Assembly: GCF_964020115.1 (NCBI RefSeq)
Contig: NZ_OZ026542.1
Location: forward strand, 1,178,001-1,242,000
Length of the DNA: 64,000 nucleotides
Direction of reading: 5' to 3'
Origin: Candidatus Regiella endosymbiont of Tuberolachnus salignus
GTDB taxonomy: Bacteria; Pseudomonadota; Gammaproteobacteria; Enterobacterales; Enterobacteriaceae
Below, piece by piece: positions 48,521 through 58,300 of the stretch. Position 1 is the stretch's first letter; each line of letters begins with the position of its first letter. The notes under the pieces were generated by a model. The model had not been told where the DNA came from and searched no databases. It saw only the letters and a program-made list of their open reading frames with translations. Both the position numbers and the translations under genes were made by a program.

Positions 48521-48555
48521 TGCAGGATTTAAACCTGCGACCTACGACTTAGAAG
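48521..48555 (-). other. Degenerate 3' fragment of tRNA-Arg (argU-like), probable att site
   Basis: The minus strand reads CTTCTAAGTCGTAGGTCGCA then GGTTTAAATCCTGCA. It matches the E. coli argU anticodon arm (TTCTAAGTCG, anticodon TCT) and T arm, except for C56-to-T and other changes, and has no 5' half. A displaced tRNA 3' end 480 bases beyond ogr is what an attachment-site duplication leaves at the end far from int. It is not a functional tRNA. Confidence 0.7.
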
Positions 48556-48846
48556 ATAGCAGAATAAATTTTAACATATTGATTTATAATAAAATGATCG
48601 TATTTATTACGTAACGAAACATCAAAAAATATCAACAACTATCAGTCTCCCTCAAAAAGGTATGGCACGTAATGTTATTCCCCTCGAACATGCCACATCA
48701 CCATCCATACTAATTTCCAGTATTACTTGGTTAACATCTAAAATCCTCACATTTTTCTCGTTTAGTCCCCTTGTTCACTCAGAATTCACTTTTATCTTTA
48801 AGTTGTTTAAATTACAATTATGTAATTACAGTTTAGGTGCGACAAA
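48556..48846. other. AT-rich spacer before the second brnTA pair
   Basis: 291 bases with no supported gene. A 62-codon frame (48662-48850) lacks any recognisable feature. The promoter of brnT is expected near 48780-48840 (TTAAATTACAATTATGTAATTA), but is not certain. Confidence 0.4.
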
Positions 48847-49128
48847 TTGAAATTTTCATGGGATACAACAAAGGACAAAAATAATCAGTGCAAACATGGT
48901 ATTAGCTTCACAGCCGCCAAGTTAGTATTCGACGATCCGTGGCACATAACACGTCAAGATCGCACTGAAGGGGGCGAATTAAGATGGCAAACTATCGGCA
49001 TGATCGACAATATTGCACTTTTATTAGTCGCACATACCTGGAATGATGACGGAGAAGAACATATCCGTATTATTTCAGCACGACGAGCAAGTAAAACTGA
49101 GAGGAGGGTGTATGAACAAAATTCCTGA
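48847..49128 (+). CDS. brnT: BrnT-like toxin (second locus)
   Basis: 93 residues from a TTG start with AGGTG eight bases before it. MKFSWDTTKDKNNQCKHGIS, FDDPWHITRQDR and the end HIRIISARRASKTERRVYE are typical BrnT. It is only distantly related to the copy in the prophage. It overlaps brnA by 17 bases. Confidence 0.88.
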   Translation: MKFSWDTTKDKNNQCKHGISFTAAKLVFDDPWHITRQDRTEGGELRWQTIGMIDNIALLLVAHTWNDDGEEHIRIISARRASKTERRVYEQNS

Positions 49129-49384
49129 ATTTATTCGAAAAGAACTCGCCCTTTTGGCGGCGAAGCCAGAAAACAAAATAGATTTTTCAGATATTCCGGC
49201 AACGAGCAAGGAAGAATGGCAAGGTGCTGTAAGGGGGAAATTCTACCGCCCACTGAAAAAACAACTTACCGTGCGTATAGATGCAGACGTCGTAGAATGG
49301 CTCAAATCACAAGGGGACGGCTATCAGTCGCGTATGAACTGTATTCTACGGGGAGCTATGTTATCGAAAATTCAGGGCGAGTAA
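49112..49384 (+). CDS. brnA: BrnA-like antitoxin (second locus)
   Basis: 90 residues from ATG 49112, preceded by GAGGAGGG. The C-terminal ribbon-helix-helix (KKQLTVRIDADVVEWLKSQG-DGYQSRMN) is that of BrnA. It forms with the preceding brnT a complete pair just outside the P2 prophage end. Confidence 0.85.
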   Translation: MNKIPEFIRKELALLAAKPENKIDFSDIPATSKEEWQGAVRGKFYRPLKKQLTVRIDADVVEWLKSQGDGYQSRMNCILRGAMLSKIQGE

Positions 49385-49421
49385 TTGTCCTCACCTAGAT
49401 TCAAACTTTTACACTATAAAA

Positions 49422-49518
49422 ATAGGCAACAAAGCACGACAAAACACAACTTTTCAGTCATTATTTATCAATAAGTTACCTATTCATTTCGACCTGCTAT
49501 TTATGCCATTGCACGTCA
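49422..49518. repeat. Adhesin-flanking repeat, copy B
   Basis: ATAGGCAACAAAGCACGACA through TATGCCATTGCACGT; shared with 51561-51655, and its left part with 11865-11931. Its right end is the 3' end of a leftward relic frame (49495-49640, ending DNIDVQWHK then stop), also partly present in copy C. Confidence 0.75.
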
Positions 49519-49640
49519 ATATTATCCTTTGTTTTCATTTCCACCCAACAGTGATCGCTGATTTTACGCATAGTGAATGCAGCTGGCTCTCCTTCTGCTA
49601 GTCTTTTATCTAATGCCAAATAAGGACTAGACTCATCTCA
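49495..49640 (-). pseudogene. C-terminal relic of an unknown gene
   Basis: About 45 codons on the minus strand (SSPYLALDKRLAEGEPAAFT and CWVEMKTKDNIDVQWHK, stop), with a stop just upstream. The final VQWHK-stop occurs again at 51640-51660. Probably the tail of a degraded gene belonging to the duplicated adhesin segment. Identity unknown. Confidence 0.35.
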
Positions 49641-49658
49641 GTACAAAAACCAGTTTTC

Positions 49659-50032
49659 ATGAGTTTGCTTGCTGTTGCAGTTGAAGCGGCGGTGATCGTC
49701 GATGTAGAAAGTTATCAAGCCGATATAGAACTAGAAGTTTCAAGCGGAGAGGGCAGTGCTCCCCGTTTACAGATTGGCAAAAAACGATGGTCGATATGCT
49801 TAAAGATGAACAAGGTAATCTGTTGTGTAATCAAGAAGTGGCCAGTGATATCGGTAAAGCGCGCATTAATAGCGAAGGGGTGTTTACACTCGAGGTCAGT
49901 GCCGCCAAACCGCAGATCCCCGTTACCGGCAACGATGGCAAATCGCGTTTAGTTTATTCACTGCCGCCAAGCCCAGAGGGTGAGCGCGATGAAGTGCGCT
50001 TTGTCGATGTATTAAGCCCTCCCGCAAGAACA
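49659..50032 (+). pseudogene. C-terminal remnant of a fimbrial usher, fused in frame to the adhesin
   Basis: The frame from 49787 (DEQGNLLCNQEVASDIGKAR, INSEGVFTLEVSAAKPQI) resembles the C-terminal plug/end domain of class 5 ushers. An upstream piece in another frame (VIVDVESYQADIELEVSSGE) may be its continuation, with a frameshift near 49760. There is no stop before the adhesin ATG at 50033, so usher remnant and adhesin form one open frame of 556 codons. The rest of the usher and any chaperone or major pilin are absent. Confidence 0.55.
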
Positions 50033-51457
50033 ATGCTCACCGCCTATTTGGCGGTAATGCTGTTGTTATGGGGGTCGGTGAGTGAGAGCAGGGCGCAAGA
50101 GATCGTAATTACAGCGGAATTCCGGCCATCATTGCTAAACAAAGGCAAGGATGGTTTTCAGAATACAACGGAGAGTACGGGGATATGCGCCGATGAGCCT
50201 AAAGTTAAAGCGAGATGTCAAAATGAAAAGGTATTTAGTATTAAGTTAGCAGGTTATGCCATACAAGAGGAGGATATCCCGGCAATGGGCTCGGAGAGAG
50301 ACGGTATTTATATTAAATTCCCTGCTTCACCGGGTCAACCTTTGAAGATCCGGTTAAGAGAAGATAGTAAAACTATGATAGAAGCAAAGAAACCCGGAGA
50401 ATTTACCATAACCAAAGTCGGTGCTAGCTATCGAGAGCGTTTTTTCGGCCATGTTCCGGGTGCTCTGGATCGTAAGTGGTTTTCTACTTGGCAGGGACGT
50501 ACTAACCTCGCTGTTTCCAAATCGCCCTGTCCAGCTGATGGTAGTATCGGACTTTTCGAGGTAGGCTCATATGGTGCTGACCATTTTTTATGGAAGATTA
50601 AGGAAGATGGCATCTGCTACAAACAATCGGAATATCGTCGCCCTTTAAATAGAGAAACCCCTTCGTCGAGTCGTACGGAGAAAGGAGCAATCCGGCTAGA
50701 GGCAACAAAAGGGACGGGGAGTGGTATCCATTGCCTAGATGATAATTGTTCTGCTACGATGCAAAATATCAGTTTTGCCTATGTGTTAAAGCTGCCAGAT
50801 CCCTTATCCATGGCCAGCGGCATCTATACAAATGTTGATACCTTGGCCTTCACTGTCGGCAATAGTTCAACTGACGATATTGATTTTGGCGATAATTTTA
50901 AATGGTTTGGTGATCAGAACGTCACCTTAAAGTTCAAGCTTGAGGTGGCTCATGATCTCAAAGTCACGCCGGAATTTGGTGCTGAAAAGGTCATTTTAGT
51001 GCCACAAGACGGCAGTCAGCGCGGCTGGGATCGCTATCTTAGTGGCTGTAGCAAACCGACTAAGCTTACCGGCCGCAGTCAGTTCAGGCTGTCTTCTTCG
51101 GGTGAATTTACCGTTTATGTGAAATGTGACAAAGATTTTTCTCAACAGGATGGTGAATACGCTTTAATCAGCGAAAAAGATCCCAGCAATGAGGTTCCGG
51201 TGCGTGCTTTCCTCACCCTGGCTAGCAATATTGTGATTAAAGGCGGCAGCCAAAAGTCCGTCACCAGGCAACCCCTTCGTACTAAAAAAGATCTCAACCA
51301 TAATATCTTTCACACCAATAGCCCAGCGCAAAATTATCCCGGCCATATTGATTTTGAAGTCAGTGGCAAAAAACACATTGACACCTTATTAACTAATCAG
51401 CCCGATACCTATAAAGGCAATGTCACTATTGTATTTGATGCCAATATTCATACTTAA
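50033..51457 (+). CDS. Class 5 (CFA/I-like) fimbrial tip-adhesin-like protein
   Basis: 474 residues from ATG 50033, chosen because it gives a signal peptide (LTAYLAVMLLLWGSVSESRA-Q). The open frame begins at 49787 inside the usher remnant. The N-terminal domain has Cys pairs (ICADEPKVKARC) and later CPADG, GIHCLDDNCS. The C-terminal domain ends DTYKGNVTIVFDANIHT, like the beta-strand end of CfaE/TcfD-type tip proteins. It would sit at a pilus tip and bind host cells, but chaperone and pilin genes are not nearby, so it may be an orphan. Partial copy at 11936. The family assignment is moderate. Confidence 0.5.
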   Translation: MLTAYLAVMLLLWGSVSESRAQEIVITAEFRPSLLNKGKDGFQNTTESTGICADEPKVKARCQNEKVFSIKLAGYAIQEEDIPAMGSERDGIYIKFPASPGQPLKIRLREDSKTMIEAKKPGEFTITKVGASYRERFFGHVPGALDRKWFSTWQGRTNLAVSKSPCPADGSIGLFEVGSYGADHFLWKIKEDGICYKQSEYRRPLNRETPSSSRTEKGAIRLEATKGTGSGIHCLDDNCSATMQNISFAYVLKLPDPLSMASGIYTNVDTLAFTVGNSSTDDIDFGDNFKWFGDQNVTLKFKLEVAHDLKVTPEFGAEKVILVPQDGSQRGWDRYLSGCSKPTKLTGRSQFRLSSSGEFTVYVKCDKDFSQQDGEYALISEKDPSNEVPVRAFLTLASNIVIKGGSQKSVTRQPLRTKKDLNHNIFHTNSPAQNYPGHIDFEVSGKKHIDTLLTNQPDTYKGNVTIVFDANIHT

Positions 51458-51522
51458 CCTTAATATCTGAATTCGGGATAAGCAGGCGGTTTTACTAATA
51501 GTTACACTAAAGAAAAATAATT

Positions 51523-51655
51523 CATTAAAAACAAATAAATAAAATATTTTTGCTTATATAATAGGCAACAAAGCACGACAAAACACAACTTTTCAGTCAT
51601 TATTTATCAATAAGTTACTTATTCATTTCGACCTGTTATTTGTGCCATTGCACGT
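51523..51655. repeat. Adhesin-flanking repeat, copy C
   Basis: CATTAAAAACAAATAAATAA…, then ATAGGCAACAAAGCACGACA (51561) to GTGCCATTGCACGT. With copy B it brackets the usher/adhesin segment as a 2.1-kb direct-repeat unit. The rest of 51458-51737 is AT-rich and empty; AAAATTCTTTTTTATTAGG near 51680 may end transcription. Confidence 0.75.
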
Positions 51656-51737
51656 TAAGTGTTGTCGTTGTTCGTCTAATAAAATTCTTTTTTATTAGGC
51701 AACAGATATAAAGTTTATTCTTTAAAAGCCAGCCGTA

Positions 51738-52679
51738 TTATTTCGTGTCTTTTCTACAACTATCTCCGTAAATACTGCTTGCCCATTCAGGGTGATCAAT
51801 AAAAGGATTGCGATTTCCCTGACGCTCGTAGATACGTTCATTACGACGGCGTTCCCAATTGGAGACCGGGTCTTGTGCATGCCATTCTAGCAATGTGCAG
51901 AGTTTTCCCAGTTCATTACCACTAGTACCTGTTTTATCGACCAAGCTTAAATCACCCACTTTAGAATCATCGTTGCCTTCGTAACGTACATCCATATAAA
52001 AAAGCATCCGACTGACATCCCCTTTGACATTATCGGCAGGTTCAAAACTATCGCGATCAGTTTTATTCCCCGGTGACTCTGTCAAAGGCGTGCCGCCTCA
52101 GTCAAAATCCTTGTTCCGGCGTGTATTATTCACGCTAATATCAGCTGGCCGTAAATGATGAATATCTGTATAAGCAAACTGACTGGGTTTAGGAAAACCG
52201 TGACTTTTCGCCCAAACGTGCTCCCGACTCCAAGCATTTTGATCGTTCGTCTGTCCTGACCTGAAATTTTTGGGCACCGAGCGACCAGTATAAAGTAATA
52301 TGATATTATCAGTATTATTTGGGTCTTCGTCGGTGTACTCCAGTTGCTCCCATACGCTTTGATAATTGAAATGTTTATGCCGTTTGATAATACTGTTCAG
52401 GGTGCTTTTTAACATCGCACCGCTCTTACCACCTGCACTGCAATAATAATTACTGACCTCGGGCAGTACGCTGTTGATATCTTTTTCAATGACGGGTTCG
52501 GTGACTACATTCCCTAGCACGAATGTGACAGGATAGGTATTAACGGGACAGAGATTATCTTTATTTTGAGCGCTGAGGATGCCAGAATCTGTTATACAAT
52601 AGGTTCGTACTTGCTCAGCTTGAATTCCTATCGATATCGACAGTACGAATAGGAATAATAATTGATAGAACCATTTCAT
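51738..52679 (-). pseudogene. Secreted endonuclease I-type nuclease with one in-frame UGA
   Basis: Reads as 313 codons with a single UGA at 52098-52100 (codon 194). Signal peptide 1-21 (FYQLLFLFVLSISIGIQA-E). Endonuclease I motifs: SREHVWAKSHGF (His154), DIHHLRPADISVNNTRRNKD (174-190), and after the stop GGTPL and VKGDVSRMLFYMDVRYEG, then PEWASSIYGDS. The two halves are in the same frame and otherwise intact. TGA may come from TGG or GGA by one change. It is either a fresh pseudogene, a truncated product, or low-level read-through; selenocysteine is unlikely. Confidence 0.85.
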
Positions 52680-53238
52680 GGGAACACTCCTTCTTATAAA
52701 AAATCCCTGCTTAGGCTAATAAGCATCTAATAATTTATTTAGATAAATAAAAATCAATTAAATAAATTTTATATTAATTTCAGTCAATTTTTAATTATTC
52801 GATTATGCTAAATTATCTTATTGATGCAATGAAATACATTAAGCAATTATATTGCCGTGTATTTACCATTGGAATAAATAATATTATGGCACTGTGAGGA
52901 GAGAGTCTTCTTGACAAAAAATAATGCGCGATCAGGGCATCCGTATTTTCAACACCTTGCCTGTATTTTTACAGATATCATCAAATAGAGGTGAGTAAAA
53001 GCTGAATTGAAGATTCGAAATACCAATAAAATAAGCGTTTTTTAATAGTATTATCATGGCATTATATTTACAATTTTTACCATAAATTAATCATCACGGT
53101 GAAAATAAAATACCATGAAAATGAACAATTATAAATCATTACCAAATAATTATAGTCTTAGTAAATATGGTTAACAAGAAAAACAAACACAACAAATTTT
53201 ATTACAATGAAAAAATACAGAATAAAAATTAGGATGTA
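52680..53238. other. AT-rich intergenic region before the C58 protease gene
   Basis: 559 bases, very AT-rich, no gene. It contains promoters for the nuclease (leftward) and protease (rightward). No regulatory box was identified; a TTTACAATTTTTACCATAAA stretch near 53068 is only suggestive. Confidence 0.4.
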
Positions 53239-54291
53239 ATGATGAAACTTTCTCAACCTGGTAAATTAAATGAATTTTTTTCAAGAAGTGCTGGCTTATT
53301 TGATAGAGAATATTTAAAGAAAAAATTAAACAGTTTTATTGAGAATAATAACACAGAACAGAATATGTTAGGTAATGATGCCCGTGAGGAACGTCGAGGC
53401 AATCTAGAAAAATGTTGTCAAATCCACAATACACCCGCCACCTTTGAAAAAACAAAAATTACAACTAATTATGAAGATGACGTAATAAAGAAAACACGAA
53501 TTCCGATTATTCAACGTTCAGAAGAAAAAGGTAGTAGTTCATACTGCATGCTTTTTGATCAGATTGATTATGTAAATGATATAAGAGAAAAAAAACAAAA
53601 AGATATTATAGCAAGCGGAGTTATTATAACGGGAAGAAAAAAAGTCGAAGAAAACGGAAAAATCATTACAGATAAGAGTATTCTTTTTTTAGGACAAGCG
53701 GGATTATGTTATGGATTAACATTGGCATGGTTGGCCAGACAAGGGAGCCCTGACAGCGCCGATTTTTTTGATTACATTAAAACAGAAGCAGGGTATAAAG
53801 AAGTCGTATTAAGACAGATGTGGCAGCCATATAAATATGACACTTCTTCCCGAATATTTATTAAATATAAAGAGGTACCTATTTTTATAACAAAAATAAA
53901 AAAAAGCGACTTTGGAGTAAATAATTATTACTACAGTAGGCAGAGAGATAAAAAAAATCATAGTGAAGATAAAAAAAAGTATACTTACACAGATACGGAC
54001 TATATAAATGATATAACAGGTAAAGTACATCAACGGGAAGACAAAATAAATACATTATCAACCAGTGATGATGTATTACCAATCAGTGATGGTAGATACC
54101 ATGTTACATGTCTTATAAAAAATAGAAATTCACATTCTATAGGTATATTTATTGATCAAAAAACTGACACCTTTAAACTTTTTGACGCCAATTATGGCGA
54201 ATTTTCATTTTGTGATCTTGCACACATGAAAAAATCTGTCTTATCTTGGCAGCTAAACATAGACCATATCACCTCCTTCAAGGTGATATGA
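53239..54291 (+). CDS. C58-family (YopT/AvrPphB-like) cysteine protease effector
   Basis: 350 residues. The three catalytic sites of the C58 family are visible: Cys157 in GQAGLCYGLTLAWL, His299 in NSHSIGIFID and Asp316 in FKLFDANYGEFSF, with a plausible spacing compared with YopT (139, 258, 274). YopT cleaves prenylated Rho GTPases in host cells. The N-terminal ~150 residues are charged, Asn/Lys-rich and without a signal peptide, as in type III effectors, where secretion signals lie. Very AT-rich next to a lambda-like tail module, so it was likely brought in by a phage. Substrate and secretion route are not known. Confidence 0.8.
   Translation: MMKLSQPGKLNEFFSRSAGLFDREYLKKKLNSFIENNNTEQNMLGNDAREERRGNLEKCCQIHNTPATFEKTKITTNYEDDVIKKTRIPIIQRSEEKGSSSYCMLFDQIDYVNDIREKKQKDIIASGVIITGRKKVEENGKIITDKSILFLGQAGLCYGLTLAWLARQGSPDSADFFDYIKTEAGYKEVVLRQMWQPYKYDTSSRIFIKYKEVPIFITKIKKSDFGVNNYYYSRQRDKKNHSEDKKKYTYTDTDYINDITGKVHQREDKINTLSTSDDVLPISDGRYHVTCLIKNRNSHSIGIFIDQKTDTFKLFDANYGEFSFCDLAHMKKSVLSWQLNIDHITSFKVI
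54265..54290. terminator. Hairpin at the 3' end of the C58 protease gene
   Basis: CATATCACC (54265-54273) pairs with GGTGATATG (54282-54290): a perfect 9-bp stem overlapping the last codons. There is no T tract; it could act as a weak bidirectional end between the convergent genes. Confidence 0.45.
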
Positions 54292-54313
54292 CCCTTGCCG
54301 TCAATTGATATGA

Positions 54314-55018
54314 TTACTTATCGTATATAGCGGTTTTGATATAAAAAAAACCTGATAAGGCATTAGATTTATTGAAATCATTGATGATGCCAGCAAATTC
54401 ATATTTTATGGTTAATGCGTTATAAACGCTATTTTTATACGCGCCAACCCAATAGTTATAGGTGGTATACCAATCAAAAAGATCGCCCTCATTATTTTCT
54501 TCACCGGTCATAGAATAATGCATAGGTGCCACGGCGATAGATTCTTTCATATCAATATCAATCGTTTTTGTGTGATTTGTCTGATAATGACACAGTTGTA
54601 GCGGTCTCATTTGTGCCGAATAGACCAATCTGCCTGACGCATTGTAAATCGCTAATCCGTAGCGAGTAGTTTTTTTCGCCATTGCAGCAAAAACATACAC
54701 CGTCATCAGAGAGGTTTGATGATTTCCCATTTTATACTCTTCAGGTATTCCGCTGGTTGCAGGGTAAAAAATAAAAACACCGCCACTGATTTTATAGGCA
54801 TGAAAACCGGACACCTCTGTTTGTTCGAACATATAGGTGTTCACTTTTTTTGCATAACTGACAAAAATCATGATAGGAATGTCTTTGGGTATCGACGTCG
54901 TAAACGTGGCGCCGTGAGCGGCGGTGATCGTTAATCGTTCAATCAGGTTCATCGGCGACACTTCAGGCGACATCCACAATCTACCTGAGGGATTTCTTAT
55001 CGCAAATCCAAATGACAT
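54314..55018 (-). CDS. Phage tail-associated protein (DUF6453-like)
   Basis: 234 residues from ATG 55018 (MSFGFAIRNPSGRLWMSPEV); a longer frame from 55054 overlaps the preceding gene. Two similar halves: FGFAIRNPSGRLWMS near the start and YGLAIYNASGRLVYSAQM at mid-length, followed by beta-rich sequence. Such proteins occur after J in lambda-like phages and may decorate the tail tip. It starts two bases after the 96-aa gene ends. Confidence 0.6.
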   Translation of the reverse strand: MSFGFAIRNPSGRLWMSPEVSPMNLIERLTITAAHGATFTTSIPKDIPIMIFVSYAKKVNTYMFEQTEVSGFHAYKISGGVFIFYPATSGIPEEYKMGNHQTSLMTVYVFAAMAKKTTRYGLAIYNASGRLVYSAQMRPLQLCHYQTNHTKTIDIDMKESIAVAPMHYSMTGEENNEGDLFDWYTTYNYWVGAYKNSVYNALTIKYEFAGIINDFNKSNALSGFFYIKTAIYDK

Positions 55019-55020
55019 GT

Positions 55021-55311
55021 TTACTCCATGTAGACAATAATAAAAGCGCCACAAACGTGAGAATCGAAGAAAGTATCATTGGCATCTTCACGCCAGGTGA
55101 CGGTATTACCTGAAACGGTGACATTATAATGCTGCCCAAATTTGTTTTTTTGGCAAGCATTGACCATCACTTTTAATGTTAATCCGTTAGGTACCCTATA
55201 GGTTTTCGTGCCACTGTGTTCATAATTGATACAATCTAAAATAAACATTGGCGTGATGGCTGTGACTAAATCTGTTCCATCATCCAGTTTTATTTGTATC
55301 CCGTACTTCAT
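55021..55311 (-). CDS. Small tail-tip-associated phage protein
   Basis: 96 residues, beta-rich (MKYGIQIKLDDGTDLVTAIT, YRVPNGLTLKVMVNA, YNVTVSGNTVTWREDAND). Same opening pattern (Y/F-G-I/F-x-I) as the next gene, suggesting a related fold. Located between J and the DUF6453-like gene. Function unknown. Confidence 0.6.
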   Translation of the reverse strand: MKYGIQIKLDDGTDLVTAITPMFILDCINYEHSGTKTYRVPNGLTLKVMVNACQKNKFGQHYNVTVSGNTVTWREDANDTFFDSHVCGAFIIVYME

Positions 55312-55358
55312 CGTGTTTCACCGTTATTTTTATTTAATGGGTTTGAATGATTTTATTA

Positions 55359-58300
55359 TTACAATTCACCAAAGCGCACCCGTAACACGCCTCTTTCATC
55401 GTACACATCAATGCGGTTATTTTTAATGGTCATTCTGGCTTTTCCTTTGCCGGTGCCGTTCATTTCAATGCCGCCGTTTTTACTCCATCGCCAGCCTGAG
55501 GTGTTGGCGACATAATTGGTCGATTGGAGGGTGTTGCCAATTTTGGCATTGGTGATACTGCCGTCTTGAATAAAGCCTTCACGGATAAAGACTTGATTAT
55601 TTTTGACCGCAAAGGGCGAGAATTTTTTGCCCTGCTGACCGCTTAACAGCACAAAATGATCGGCATTAAACCCGATTTGCGATTTCACACGGCCACCCTG
55701 GGTTTCCACACCGACCACCATGCCGGCATCATAATACTTACCCTGGTACGTGATCCCCGCCTTAATGCTGTACAGGGCATTGCCGCCGGTAGCGTTAAAG
55801 TGAGTGGTGGCTTTGGTTTCCAGCGCCGCTTCATTTTTGCTTAATCGGGCGGTAACCGCCGTTTGATGTAGACTCAAGGCTTGCTTCGCCTTGGATTGGG
55901 TCTTTTTAATCTCCAGTGTCTCGGCCTTGGCCTGGTCAAACTGGGTCGCCATGAGCGTCTTATAACTGTTTAACGCCTTGTCCATCCTGGCGACCCCTTG
56001 CTGCACATCTCTCGTCTGATAACCGCTGATTTGTTTTGTCAACACTATCTTTTTTGAATAGTTATTGAGTGCGTTACCGATCCCGTTAAACCGGCTATTC
56101 ATGGACAATTCGGTACGGTCTATTCTCTCGATCAATTCTTTACCGGCTTTTGTCGTCATGATGTCATCACGCAGTTGATCGAGCAGCAATCGGGTATCCT
56201 TACTCGACTCTCCTCTGACCCAGGCTGTCCAGGCGCCAAGATTTCCAGTGCGATCAACCAGTCTGGCGCGAAAGTAAAAGGCTTTCCCTGCCGCCAAGCC
56301 TTGCATCGCGTAATAACGCTGCGGATAGGGTACCTCGGTTAACGGTTTTCCCTCTGAACGAGGCGAGGTAATCTTCTGGCTGTATTCTCGCTCTGTTTGG
56401 TATTCGAGCTCCGTAGTGAAGGTATCTTCCACCCCGGCAGGAAATGACCAATTGAGTGTGATGCCAGACACCATTGGCGTTGTCATCAAGCCCATGGGCT
56501 GAGGCGGGGGGTGTGCTTTCCCTTGAAGCGGGGTCGCTGGCGTGGTCACCCACAGGCTGGCGCTCCCCGCGGCGTTAATCGCACGCACTCTTGCCTGATA
56601 ACGTCCTGCATAACTGTTTGGTACGTCAAATCCGCAGGTTAATACCCGCAGTAGCGGCGTCCAGTTGCCGTTATCGCGCCGCCATTGAGCATCGTAAGCG
56701 GTGGCACCGGTGGCCGCTTGCCAGCTCACTTGCACTGTGGTGACGGCTAAACCTTGCGCAATCACCGTTTGACTGGTAAGCGTGAGGTGGGTCGGAGGGG
56801 GCTGAAGGGTCAATGGAATAACGCTAATCGGCCTCTCGTCAAGGCGGGTGCCACTGTCGATACGTTCATATTTATCCGGATCATGTTGGACAGCGTTAAT
56901 ACGATAGGTGTTGTCGTTATTGTCTTCGATACGGGTCACCCGGTAGTGCTGCAGCGCTAAATCATCGGCCTCCACCGACCAAATCGCCTCCCGTTGCGGC
57001 GTTTCCGTGTAGGGTACGGTAACGGTAATGATTTGACCGTTAATCGCCTGTACGGTGCGGGCTTGGGCGATACCACTGGGTAAATTGATTATCAGTCGAT
57101 CACCGAATTTGACGTCAGCCAGGCGATCTAACGTGATTTTTGCCCCCGCGGCATGACAAATTCGCCCGCCACTTTTTTTGCCCGATAACATCTCATCCGC
57201 CACCGCAATAATATGCCCCGGTAACGGGATCGCCCCTTCTAGCCCGACAGCAAAGCTAATTAAGCGGTCTTTCGCATTGGTCAGTAATGCCCAACGCCCC
57301 CGCCGGTGGGCTTCGGTTTGCCGAATACAGCCTATCGCCGTGGTGCTCAGGGGATGAATGCCATAGCGCCGCACCAAGGTGTCATCGGAGATAGCCTCGA
57401 GGGTATCCTGATAGCCGTTAGTCGGATCGCTCCAGCTGACCAGCGCGTTGCTGTAGCGGCTTTTAGCCGAGGTGCTGGCGTAGGTGAAACGCCCGTCGAT
57501 CACATTAGCCCGGGTGTACAAATAATCACGGTCACGCGGCATATCGGCCAGCGCACAGAGTTGATTGTTTGCCCAGTAGGTCATGCCACGAAATATCGCC
57601 GCCAAATCCCGCAGGACAGTAAAGGCTTCAGCCTGTGATTGGATATATACATCACACAAAAAGCGCGGCTCTGTGCCGTTTCCGCCTTTGCCATCAGGGA
57701 CTAATTGATCGCAGTATTGCGCAATGCGATACAGCTCCCACTTATCCACCTGCGCCGCGGTTAAGCGATGACCGAGACCAAAGCGATCAGCGAGCAAAAT
57801 ATCGTAAAACACCCAAGCCGGATTATTGCTGTATGCCCATTTAAAGGTACCGTTCCAGGTGCCACTGTAAGTTCGTATAACGGGATCGTAGGTTGTCGGC
57901 ACCCGTATGATGCGCATCTTGGGTTCACAGGCAATCACGGGGATCTGCTGGAACTGGCTGGCATCGAATTCAACATACAGCAAGGCGGTGTTGGGATAAC
58001 GCAATTTGGCATCGATAATTTCAGCCAAGGCGTCAATGTGCATCCTATCGGCGAGTCGTTGATGGGTACTGTTCGGTGTCAAGCGACAAACACGGAGTTG
58101 CCAGCCAGTTTTGGCTTCAGGTAAGTTAATACGGTGTGAGCGCTGATAGCGCGTCGTGGTTTTACCCTCGACGGCTGTGTTGAGTACCCTGTGGTAGGCG
58201 CCGCCATCGGTGGCAATGTCTATCGCATAGTCAATGCGAGTGCCGTTCACATCACCGTTATCCTTCTGACGTTGCAGCGCTGGCCAGTTGAAGCGAAGGC

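Larger units (their letters stand above)
20193..48555 (+). mobile_element. P2-type prophage, integrase/repressor end missing
   Basis: About 28 kb holding replication gene A, a cos site, and all P2 head, tail and lysis modules in P2 order, ending with ogr and a degenerate argU 3' sequence (48521). No int, C repressor, cox or B gene is seen; the left side stops at IS21 copy 2. Cargo includes a TumE/TumA-like pair between A and cos, and a BrnT/BrnA pair between S and V. Most structural genes are full length, so it may still make particles, but it cannot excise by itself. Confidence 0.9.

Noticed and set aside
48521-48555. tRNA-Arg gene
   Set aside because: Only the 3' part is present, the T loop is altered and no acceptor or D arm can be built, so it is an att relic rather than a tRNA gene.
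52098-52100. Selenocysteine codon in the endonuclease
   Set aside because: No endonuclease I is a selenoprotein and no SECIS-like hairpin is evident right after the UGA.
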